A DNA stretch of 7,146 nt, from NCBI GenBank assembly GCA_934255105.1, contig CAKQNH010000237.1:1-7146 (forward strand), in the 5' to 3' direction. Both the position numbers and the translations under genes were made by a program. Below the pieces are notes generated by a model. The model was not told the DNA's origin. It saw only the letters and a list, made by a program, of their open reading frames with translations, and did not search any database. Origin of the DNA: an uncultured Pirellulaceae bacterium (GTDB lineage: Bacteria > Planctomycetota > Planctomycetia > Pirellulales > Pirellulaceae). This document shows, piece after piece, positions 1 through 6,559 of the stretch (position 1 is its first letter; each line of letters starts with the position of its first letter).

Positions 1-4
1 GTAG

Positions 5-37
5 GAGTACGAGTACCATTTCATTGAGTACGAGTAC
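5..37. repeat. GAGTAC hexamer repeats, two doublets
   Basis: GAGTACGAGTAC occurs at 5-16 and again at 26-37, separated by nine bases (CATTTCATT). Each doublet is a tandem hexamer with a GTAC palindromic core. The array sits in the noncoding stretch after the discoidin-domain gene and may continue to the left of the window. Its role is unknown; slippage-prone simple repeat or a dispersed intergenic repeat are both possible. Confidence 0.6.
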
Positions 38-94
38 GAAAAATCGAGACTATCGGTGGCGTTCAGCGAGAAGTGTCCTTGTTTCTAAATATTC

Positions 95-116
95 TAGCGC
101 CGTTTATTGGCGGCTA
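95..116 (-). terminator. Weak hairpin overlapping the stop codon of the discoidin-domain gene
   Basis: On the minus strand the stop codon TAG starts a stem TAG-C-CGCC that pairs with GGCG-CTA around a seven-base loop, with one bulged base. It is followed by GAATATTTAG, which is AT-rich but not a true U-tract. It may act as an inefficient terminator. The sequence resemblance is modest. Confidence 0.3.
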
Positions 117-3089
117 CTCGTAGGTGAACGTCACCGTAGCGGTCGTGTCGCTATCGCTAACCGCGCGAACCCAGTAGGCGCTAAAGCCGACAGGAAACTC
201 GTGCTCGTGCGCCTCGTTGGCGTGTAGCGAGAACGTCTGATAGGGGATCCACATGTCGGTACCGTCCACGTCGACTTCGATCCGAATCGCAGCGTCGGCG
301 GAGGACAGCAGGACAAGTCGCTTTTCATCGTAGGCGGTCATCAGGTACGGATCGGAGGGCTGGTCGCGCTTGACCGCGGTGTTCTTCCACGGTCCACCGA
401 CGCCACGCGGTTTGCCAAGTTTCCACAGGTCATCGACCACTCCGGCCCATACGGCGACCCGGCCATCGGAACTGCGAAAGATATGTTCACTACGGGTCTC
501 GCCATCGATTCCGCTGAACAGCAGCAGGCCGTTGTGAGAGCAGAAGTCGTGGATTGCCAAATCGTGGGTTGCGATCGGTCGCAGCTTTGCTAACCCCTGT
601 GCGTTTCGAGCGGGCAGCTCATAGAAGCTGCCATGCACATTCAGTAGATCGCGTTCGGTCGCCACCTCTCGACACACCCGTGCGATCCCAAATCCATTCG
701 GAGGCGGGGCGATGTCCAATTTGTGATCGAACAGCCCGATCTCATAGACCCGCATGTAACCGCTCGTCTTGGCCACGAAACGCACCCGCTGGGTCGTGAC
801 GGGTGATTCGAGTGGGATCTCCAGCTCAATCAAGCGGTTCTCGCGAATCTCGCCTCCTGGGATAGTCTTCCAATCCCGGCCATCATGCATCTGAACATCA
901 AAGTCGGCGGCCACATACTGCGGCTGGTTGAGCCAGCCGGTGACAATCCAAATGCTGCGAAGCGTTTGCGGCATGCCCAAATCGACTTCGATCCACTGCT
1001 GGCCGCTGGACTCGCCAATCCAGCGTGACTCGTCCGATACGATCCCATCGACCGCATGCTTGGCCGCATAGCCCGTCAACGTCGAGCTGACCGTCACTGT
1101 CGCCTCCCTGGCAAGGCTTTCTGGTAGGTACTCTTCGAGCGTTTTCCCCGTCGTGGGCGGCAGTTCTACAACCCGTTCATAGCCTTCACGTTTGGGGATT
1201 CGGTAGCGTCTGCCCGCTTCGACTACGATCACCGAGGCGTCGTCCACGCTGATCGCTCCCGCCGGTTGCTGAACGGCGGCGACGAGTTGTTTAGCAGCCA
1301 CGGGGTTCTCCACGGGAATGATTTCCATGGCTTGGTTCATCTCGTAGTAGGACATGGCGTCGCCGCTGGGTTCGGCCGCTGCGACGATACCGAGTGTGTC
1401 ATACGCGACGCTGCGCATCAGCGCGTAGGAAGCCGCTGACACATTCGAGGTGGCCGCTGTCGAGGTGGCCGCAGGTGCTGTCGAAGTGGCGATTCCCGCG
1501 AATGAAGCATCGTTTTTCGAATCGCGCTGGTCGCGGTTTCGGTACTGGAAATTTGCGGTCACGCCGCGGGCCGCTGCGGAGCTGATCAACCGGATCCAGG
1601 CCCCTGACTCTTCGCTAGAAAACAGATGTGAAACCGCCTCGCCAGGTTTAACGGTGATCGTGCGCAATGGCTCCCAGCGGCCGTCGCCTTGGCGATCGAC
1701 TTCGAGTGCGAATCGCACGCTCTGCTCCGTAGTGTGGCTGAGGTGCAACTGCCGGTAGTCGTAGCCGGAAAACAGATAGGAGTCGCTGATTTGATCTGCC
1801 TGAGTGTCCTCACGCAGCCAGACGCTGCCGCGACCAATAGCCGGGCCAAGCTGATCGAGTCGGCTCGGATCGATGAACCACAGGTTTGAGTTGGACTGCA
1901 TCGCGGCGGCGTGTTTGGCTTTGAAGGGCCGCGTGTTGAGGAATTCGGACTTCGCTGAGTCATCGCAGCCGAGTACGATCCGGTCCTGCCAACGACAGAA
2001 GTCACCGATGACTTTCAAGTAGTTTGAGCGTGGCGCGATGCCGGCCGAATTGCCGCGTGAAAAGCCGACGGGAAATCGCCAAAACGTGCCATGCATTGTT
2101 GCCAACAAATCGCTTTCGCCAATCTCGCGGATGCGCGGCCATTCGGTGTTCCAGCCATGCGCGCCGTCGTAACTGTGGCTGGCCTTGGGCAATCGATAGT
2201 AGGACCAAACGCCCTCTTCCAACAAACCGAGGATCAACGAGCGGGCGTCCCAACCGAGCGTCCAGATCGGATCGGAGGCGGGGTGTTCGCTGCCTGTGAT
2301 GCCTGAGGGACCCGAGACTTCCGTGAACTGATTGCGGCGCACCAATTCCCAGTCCCCCTTGCCGAACCATTGCCCCAGCGCGCCTGATGGGACCGTCGGA
2401 TCGCCCTGCGCTACAGGACCGGATTCGCCATTGTTACTGTAGACCACGCGTCCCTGGCCCGAGTACAACCCTTTGCCGTGATAGCCGAGCAATTCGCTGA
2501 CGAGGCCGACTTCTGGAGCCCCGCTGTTGCCATCACGTATGTGACACTCGACCTCCAAGGTATGCACATCGACCGAATACAAGCCTTCTTCCATGGTGGC
2601 GTAATAAACTTTGTTGGCTGGGTCGACCAAGTGCCGCGCGTTGCCCGTCAATCGCCCGTACATCGAACTTGGCGGGATGACGCGAACCTTTTTTTGGTCG
2701 TCGATCAGATACGGTCCAATCAAGAGCTGATTCGACTCGCGATGGATCATGCGATTGGCCGGCGTTCCACCCACGCTCCCGGCAAAAATCTGCTGCTCTA
2801 AAGCGGGCGTGATTTGGTAGAGTTTGTCACTCGATCCCGCAGGCCGGTGGGGCGAGTACGTGATGGCCCACAGGTCTCCCTGCCAGAGAACGACGGCACC
2901 GGTGCCGCACTCGTTGTCCTCGTTGCGCATCGTCAAGTGCGGGTACACACCAGAGATCTCTAGCGCTGATTGGCCGCGCTGCCGCTGTTCCGAAACCTCC
3001 TCTGCGAGTCCCGTACGTCCGACTCCGAAGGTGACCAGGATCAACAACAGCGGGATAAGAGCCAGGCTTCGATCTTGTAGAGTATTCAT
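114..3089 (-). CDS. Secreted propeller-like protein with F5/8 type C (discoidin) domain and an internal duplication
   Basis: The frame encodes about 991 residues from ATG at 3089. Residues 1-29 look like a signal peptide: a short polar start, the hydrophobic run LALIPLLLILV, then a GLA|EE cleavage site, so export is expected. Residues 40-516 are rich in short beta-strand patterns with Gly/Trp/Asp turns, resembling a beta-propeller, but I cannot assign a named family. A Ser/Thr/Ala linker follows (533-554). Residues 657-788 match a discoidin/F5/8 type C fold: AVDG at 679-682, then W690, W699 followed by IEVDLG, and a closing RVYEIGLFD. Such modules usually bind sugars or cell surfaces. Residues 811-990 repeat residues 325-516. 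No catalytic residues are evident, so a binding or scaffold role is inferred. Frame-compatible starts are TTG 3122, ATG 3101 and ATG 3098; I prefer 3089 because it gives the cleanest signal peptide, though 3101 is nearly as good. The gene lies 149 bases after the glycosidase-like gene and may share its transcript. Confidence 0.9.
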   Translation of the reverse strand: MNTLQDRSLALIPLLLILVTFGVGRTGLAEEVSEQRQRGQSALEISGVYPHLTMRNEDNECGTGAVVLWQGDLWAITYSPHRPAGSSDKLYQITPALEQQIFAGSVGGTPANRMIHRESNQLLIGPYLIDDQKKVRVIPPSSMYGRLTGNARHLVDPANKVYYATMEEGLYSVDVHTLEVECHIRDGNSGAPEVGLVSELLGYHGKGLYSGQGRVVYSNNGESGPVAQGDPTVPSGALGQWFGKGDWELVRRNQFTEVSGPSGITGSEHPASDPIWTLGWDARSLILGLLEEGVWSYYRLPKASHSYDGAHGWNTEWPRIREIGESDLLATMHGTFWRFPVGFSRGNSAGIAPRSNYLKVIGDFCRWQDRIVLGCDDSAKSEFLNTRPFKAKHAAAMQSNSNLWFIDPSRLDQLGPAIGRGSVWLREDTQADQISDSYLFSGYDYRQLHLSHTTEQSVRFALEVDRQGDGRWEPLRTITVKPGEAVSHLFSSEESGAWIRLISSAAARGVTANFQYRNRDQRDSKNDASFAGIATSTAPAATSTAATSNVSAASYALMRSVAYDTLGIVAAAEPSGDAMSYYEMNQAMEIIPVENPVAAKQLVAAVQQPAGAISVDDASVIVVEAGRRYRIPKREGYERVVELPPTTGKTLEEYLPESLAREATVTVSSTLTGYAAKHAVDGIVSDESRWIGESSGQQWIEVDLGMPQTLRSIWIVTGWLNQPQYVAADFDVQMHDGRDWKTIPGGEIRENRLIELEIPLESPVTTQRVRFVAKTSGYMRVYEIGLFDHKLDIAPPPNGFGIARVCREVATERDLLNVHGSFYELPARNAQGLAKLRPIATHDLAIHDFCSHNGLLLFSGIDGETRSEHIFRSSDGRVAVWAGVVDDLWKLGKPRGVGGPWKNTAVKRDQPSDPYLMTAYDEKRLVLLSSADAAIRIEVDVDGTDMWIPYQTFSLHANEAHEHEFPVGFSAYWVRAVSDSDTTATVTFTYE
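726..1121 (-). other. F5/8 type C (discoidin/CBM32-like) domain coding segment
   Basis: This segment encodes residues 657-788 of the large secreted protein. The order of conserved points fits the family: a small-residue and Ser/Thr start, AVDG, Trp in the SRW position, WIEVDLG, a strand ending in IWIVTGW, then RVRFVAK and the closing EIGLFD. These domains bind galactose-type sugars or phospholipids; the ligand cannot be predicted here. Confidence 0.85.
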
Positions 3090-3132
3090 TATCACCATCA
3101 TCACTATGCTTTCGGGTTCCAAGGAACCGCAC

Positions 3133-3138
3133 AGTATA
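3133..3138 (-). promoter_or_regulatory. Possible -10 box before the discoidin-domain gene
   Basis: The minus strand reads TATACT, one mismatch from consensus, with no convincing -35 hexamer upstream. The predicted start near 3126 would leave only about 4 bases before TTG 3122, but 25 before ATG 3101 and 37 before ATG 3089. If real, it disfavours the TTG start and allows this gene its own transcription in addition to readthrough from the glycosidase-like gene. Confidence 0.3.
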
Positions 3139-3238
3139 CCCTACTCCCAGCGCGCCATCCGGCGGGTTGAAGGTTGGCCGAAGAGGCTGGACAATGTTGT
3201 GGTAAGGAAGTCTGGCTCATTTGCCTTTTTCCAGGCAT

Positions 3239-6121
3239 CTATTTCTTCAGCCGAATAAGGTCTCCGGTGGCTACGCTCAATTGCAGACGCAGTGCTCCGT
3301 CGCTACCCTTGCTCGAGACGATCTTGCCCTCTGCCGCCGTTATCTCGCGGTAGTCGGCGGCATTGTCCAGTTCGACGACTATCGACTGCTCGCGTCCTGT
3401 CCAATTGGAGATAGCGATCAGATCCGCTTCGGGCGACTGCAGCCAGTTCGCCTCGACGCGGTAGTTGTCGGTCCGCAGGCGAGGCCGAATGTTTCCGGCA
3501 GCTAGGATCGTTTGCATCCAGTCGCGATGCGCAGCGTCGAAGTCCAGCGTCGAATGATCGGCACCTGCGGGCCGCTCGGAAGTCGCAATATAGCTGATCG
3601 CCGGGAAAAATCCGACTACGATCACTTTGCCTTTACCGACAAGAAACGTTTGGAATGTGGGATCCTGCGTACCGCAGAATTGCTTGATTCCTTCGTACTC
3701 TCCTAAAGTCTTTAGCTTGCGCATCTCGTATTCCGAACGGCCGGGATCCTGCTGAATATCGAGCGAGCCACGGCGCAAGTCCAATGCCTCGTCGAGACCT
3801 AGCGGAGCGTCAAATTCGTCTCGGGCGAGCGCTCCGGCACTCAGATACAACACGCCGCCGTCGCGAACCCATTTAACCAAATGAGGTACCGCCGATCGTT
3901 TCAGATTTGCGTCGGTGACGAACAGCATTTTGTAGTCAGTCAAGCGACTTTCCAAATCGTTCTCGGAAAGGACGTCGCAACGCACGTTGCAGTGCCGCAA
4001 GAGGAGATTGAGCCAAGCTCGTTCTTTACCGAAAACGTTGTCTCGAGTTGCGTACCAGATATCTCCCGTGACGCTCAGCAACTGGGCCACATCGCCGGGA
4101 GCAGCGGTGCCGGCCATGATATCGGTCTCCGCGGCCCCGGTTGGAAACGTGATCCGCTTGATCGCCTCGTAAATCTCCGGTCGCTGGCTATTCGCGTCGC
4201 TGGTAATCGCGTAGTAGGGTCCGTAATTGAAAAAGCTGATGGCTTTGACACCGTGTCCAATCTCAAGCAAGCCCAGGGCCTCGATCTCCCAAGGAGAGTG
4301 TGCCAAGATGTTATAGATGCCGAACTCTAGACCAGGCTTGCGGCAGGCCGAGCGCATCACGTCGACATAATAACCGTTGACCTGCCGACTCCGCCCCCAG
4401 CCACCCCAGTCCTCGTTCCAGCCATACGTCAGTGCGCCGCTTTCGAAAATCTCGTACCAATCCACGCAGCGGGAAACCAGATTGCCGGAAATGAGCTCGC
4501 AGGCAAAATTGGCCGTCGTCGGAATGCCCGGCATCTGCTTCTGAGCGTTTTCCGTCCCAGTGCGCAACATCTCGGTCATCAGATGGTTCATATATCGTCG
4601 AGTGTAGTAGTACGACATCTTCGCCACTACGCTTGTCTCGTCTGCGTTTTTCTGGTCGCCAACGGCACCTTCAGGGTCGTTGTTAATCTTGAGTTTGGCG
4701 ACCTCGGAATCCGCCAAGCCCAGGCTCTTGAGATACGCGGCGAAGCCCGCTTTGCAATCCGGACAACTCGCGACGTGATCGAAGCCGAAGCCTGGCTCGT
4801 CCATCAGGTTGATCATCGTCCAGTCCGTACGGTCGGGATTTTTCCCAGCAAACTCCTGCATGCTCTCATCAATTCGCTGTTTGTCCGGTTGGCTCAGGCA
4901 GCCGGGGGTCTTGGTAAGATGGAAATAGAAGTTCGACGGCCGCTTTTTGTCGCTACCAATTCCGATCCGCCGCAGCGCTTCGCGCTCGCGGCCGATCGCC
5001 TCGCTAGTCGACCGCTGCTCCGTCAGCGCCATACCAGTAAAGAATGGAAATTCAGTCGGAGGCTTACCTGCAACTTCGGGAGTCGACTTGGCCATCTCGA
5101 GCGACGCTTGGCTCCCCTCAAGCTCCGTAACCAGTCGATAATCAACCAGGTCAACTGCAAAGATGAGCCCGTCCCCCGTGCCCTTGCGTTCGACCTTTTC
5201 GATCAAACCGGCCTCGGAAGGAGTCTTCGAAAAGGAGACTTCAAAATGGGCGTCGGACTGTGGCTTGTAGTAGGATCGCATCGCGTAGAGGCTGATTTGG
5301 TTCAGCCCGCCATACGCTAGGAACGGAGCGACGTCGAGCCAGCCACTTTCCTCTCCGGCCGCCATACGGATGCCGGGCTTGTCTTCAGCCCCCGTGCTAA
5401 CGCCTTCAAAGATTCCTTTTTGATTGATGTTCGCGTGCGGTGTGTACCAAGGTGAGAATGGCCGCCGGCCCCAGAAATGAATGACGACCGGCTCCTTCTG
5501 CTCAGCCAGCATGCGCACCTTGATGTATAGAGGTGTCAGATCGGTCACGACCGGTTCGTAGTCCACATCAGCCGTCAGCAGGAGCACGTCCAGCGTTCGG
5601 GTGCAGTCGTGCACGGCGGCAAGATGGATCTTCTCCACGGCAATCTGCAACTCTCCCGCCTCAGCATCGAATTCGACAAAGTCCCAGACCCAGCGGGCGA
5701 AACCCGTGCCCCATTTCTGTTGCCCTTCCGGCGTGGACCGCGGCGAAACTTCTGCGTTGTCGAATTCATGGTTGACAACGCGATTGTCCTGCTGAGTTCC
5801 CGACAATCGGAATGCCGATTTGCTGCGATAGTTTACCATATCCAGATAGCGAACCCAGATGCGGTATCTGCCTGCGGTCGGAATATGTAGCGTTGTGGTC
5901 GCGGTACCCGCTTGGTTGTTTTGTCCACCGAGCATGTCGTCAACAGGTCGGCCGGTATACCAGCTCGCCGGAGAATGCTCTCGAACCGTCCAGCCATCGC
6001 CGTCGATCTTCATCGATTCCGCCTGGACGACTTGCGTCCCTTCCGGCAGGGCTGCATACGATACGCAAGCCAATAGGAACGCTGGCAGCAGGGCAAATAG
6101 TGGCAACGCCTGGGTTTTCAT
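3239..6121 (-). CDS. Secreted multidomain glycoside hydrolase-like protein (GH42-like architecture)
   Basis: The frame encodes about 960 residues from ATG at 6121. Residues 1-24 form a signal peptide (MKTQALPLFALLPAFLLAC, cleavage near SYA|A). Residues 30-187 resemble a CBM6/35-type sandwich: an early Ala-Glu-Ser, AGRYRIWVRY at 83-92 and RTLDVLLLTAD at 175-185. Residues 190-305 look like a second beta domain. Residues 355-665 are a probable TIM barrel carrying NLMDEPG (D441, E442) followed by a C453-x2-C456 pair, as in several GH42-related enzymes. Acidic residues E570 and E599 are candidates for a second catalytic position. Residues 679-850 match the Rossmann-like trimerisation domain of GH42 beta-galactosidases: E700-R701, then a strand-helix pattern to WVRDGGVLYL. 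Residues 890-960 are a C-terminal beta domain. The likely role is hydrolysis of a glycosidic bond outside the cytoplasm; substrate unknown. The DE pair could instead point to a GH123-like mechanism. GTG at 6136 is an alternative start, but the promoter position and signal peptide favour 6121. Confidence 0.9.
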   Translation of the reverse strand: MKTQALPLFALLPAFLLACVSYAALPEGTQVVQAESMKIDGDGWTVREHSPASWYTGRPVDDMLGGQNNQAGTATTTLHIPTAGRYRIWVRYLDMVNYRSKSAFRLSGTQQDNRVVNHEFDNAEVSPRSTPEGQQKWGTGFARWVWDFVEFDAEAGELQIAVEKIHLAAVHDCTRTLDVLLLTADVDYEPVVTDLTPLYIKVRMLAEQKEPVVIHFWGRRPFSPWYTPHANINQKGIFEGVSTGAEDKPGIRMAAGEESGWLDVAPFLAYGGLNQISLYAMRSYYKPQSDAHFEVSFSKTPSEAGLIEKVERKGTGDGLIFAVDLVDYRLVTELEGSQASLEMAKSTPEVAGKPPTEFPFFTGMALTEQRSTSEAIGREREALRRIGIGSDKKRPSNFYFHLTKTPGCLSQPDKQRIDESMQEFAGKNPDRTDWTMINLMDEPGFGFDHVASCPDCKAGFAAYLKSLGLADSEVAKLKINNDPEGAVGDQKNADETSVVAKMSYYYTRRYMNHLMTEMLRTGTENAQKQMPGIPTTANFACELISGNLVSRCVDWYEIFESGALTYGWNEDWGGWGRSRQVNGYYVDVMRSACRKPGLEFGIYNILAHSPWEIEALGLLEIGHGVKAISFFNYGPYYAITSDANSQRPEIYEAIKRITFPTGAAETDIMAGTAAPGDVAQLLSVTGDIWYATRDNVFGKERAWLNLLLRHCNVRCDVLSENDLESRLTDYKMLFVTDANLKRSAVPHLVKWVRDGGVLYLSAGALARDEFDAPLGLDEALDLRRGSLDIQQDPGRSEYEMRKLKTLGEYEGIKQFCGTQDPTFQTFLVGKGKVIVVGFFPAISYIATSERPAGADHSTLDFDAAHRDWMQTILAAGNIRPRLRTDNYRVEANWLQSPEADLIAISNWTGREQSIVVELDNAADYREITAAEGKIVSSKGSDGALRLQLSVATGDLIRLKK

Positions 6122-6152
6122 GGTTGGTTCACTCAACGTCCATCAAACTCGG

Positions 6153-6158
6153 ATTATA
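6153..6158 (-). promoter_or_regulatory. Candidate -10 box of the glycosidase-like gene
   Basis: The minus strand reads TATAAT, a perfect sigma-70 -10 consensus, 31 bases before ATG 6121. The predicted transcript start is near 6146, giving a leader of about 25 bases. A leader of that length fits ATG 6121 better than GTG 6136. The hexamer 17 bases upstream (CAAGGC) is a poor -35, which would fit an activator-dependent or regulated promoter. Assignment rests on sequence alone. Confidence 0.5.
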
Positions 6159-6168
6159 CATAACCTAC

Positions 6169-6200
6169 AGCGAGGGCCTTGATAAGCGATGGCCTTGATA
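6169..6200 (-). repeat. Two abutting 16-base direct repeats at the promoter (possible operator)
   Basis: On the minus strand the units are TATCAAGGCCATCGCT (6200-6185) and TATCAAGGCCCTCGCT (6184-6169). They match at 15 of 16 bases and touch with no spacer. Relative to the predicted transcript start they cover about -54 to -23, so the second unit lies across the -35 region. Tandem sites of this sort commonly bind a regulator as head-to-tail monomers or dimers. No regulator gene is present here to pair with it. Confidence 0.55.
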
Positions 6201-6324
6201 TCAGCTTAGAATTCCCTTGCTCACGCTCTTTGCCGTTGCAATGCCTGCGTTGGTTTTCTTGGCCAACAGCCATATTTATCATAGCCTACGGCATCGCCCC
6301 AGGAGCTGAAACTGAGTTTAGTGT

Positions 6325-6355
6325 CGGCTCGCTGAAGTCGTTAAACGCCGAGCCG
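6325..6355. repeat. 7-base inverted repeat with 17-base loop
   Basis: CGGCTCG (6325-6331) and CGAGCCG (6349-6355) are perfect complements. The loop is long and there is no T-run on either side, so a terminator role is weakly supported. Confidence 0.3.
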
Positions 6356-6421
6356 CAGCAGGTCTCGATGCCCGAGCCAAACTGATCAACAATGGGTTTC
6401 ATTAGCCTACCCGATATCGCG

Positions 6422-6433
6422 GCCTGCGCAGGC
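6422..6433. repeat. Perfect 12-base palindrome
   Basis: GCCTGCGCAGGC is fully self-complementary and lies in the gap between the PEP-CTERM and glycosidase-like genes. It could be a dimeric protein-binding site, or chance in GC-rich DNA. No promoter element is evident within 50 bases. Confidence 0.35.
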
Positions 6434-6456
6434 GACGGCATCTGCGGCAGTCAGTT

Positions 6457-6502
6457 GCCAGACTTCGATAAACCAATCGAAGTCCAAAGTCTGGCGACTT
6501 CG
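6457..6502. repeat. Compound inverted repeat with three competing stems
   Basis: Three arms overlap. GACTTCGAT (6461-6469) pairs perfectly with ATCGAAGTC (6476-6484) around the six-base loop AAACCA. GCCAGACTT (6457-6465) pairs perfectly with AAGTCTGGC (6487-6495). CGAAGTC (6478-6484) can also pair with GACTTCG (6496-6502). The stems exclude each other in part. It lies about 60-100 bases after the PEP-CTERM gene stop and could be its terminator, but no U-tract follows on either strand. A dispersed REP-like or MITE-derived element is the alternative. Confidence 0.6.
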
Positions 6503-6559
6503 GCTACGACAGTAATGCTCCTCACGATGCTAAGCGGACCATACTATGAATCACGCAAG

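Larger units (their letters stand above)
6201..6559. other. Noncoding gap between PEP-CTERM and glycosidase-like genes
   Basis: Short open frames exist here (for example 6179-6385 and 6392-6580 on the plus strand), but their translations show no domain, signal or plausible composition and the second overlaps the end of the PEP-CTERM gene. I see no tRNA, small-RNA or transposon hallmark. Apart from the inverted repeats listed separately, I find nothing further to annotate. Confidence 0.5.

Noticed and set aside
1586..2370. Overlapping minus-strand frames of 139 and 122 codons
   Set aside because: They are out-of-frame shadows of the large discoidin-domain gene, rich in Arg, Ser and Pro, without domain signals.
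3222..3237. Hairpin TGCCT/AGGCA just after the glycosidase-like stop codon
   Set aside because: The stem is five base pairs and is not followed by a U-tract on the minus strand, so it is too weak to call a terminator.
2824..3258. 144-codon plus-strand frame crossing the gap between the two large genes
   Set aside because: It overlaps the signal-peptide end of one gene and the stop of the other on the opposite strand, and its translation shows no signal, domain or start context.
3881..4330. 149-codon open frame on the plus strand
   Set aside because: It is antisense to the trimerisation-like domain of the glycosidase-like gene, whose own frame has far better protein character.
4583..5320. 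245-codon open frame on the plus strand
   Set aside because: It lies wholly antisense inside the glycosidase-like gene, lacks any recognisable domain and has the Arg/Ser/Leu-heavy composition of a shadow frame.
6179..6385. 68-codon plus-strand frame in the intergenic gap
   Set aside because: No ribosome site, no domain and an overlap with the tandem repeat upstream of the glycosidase-like gene argue against it being a gene.
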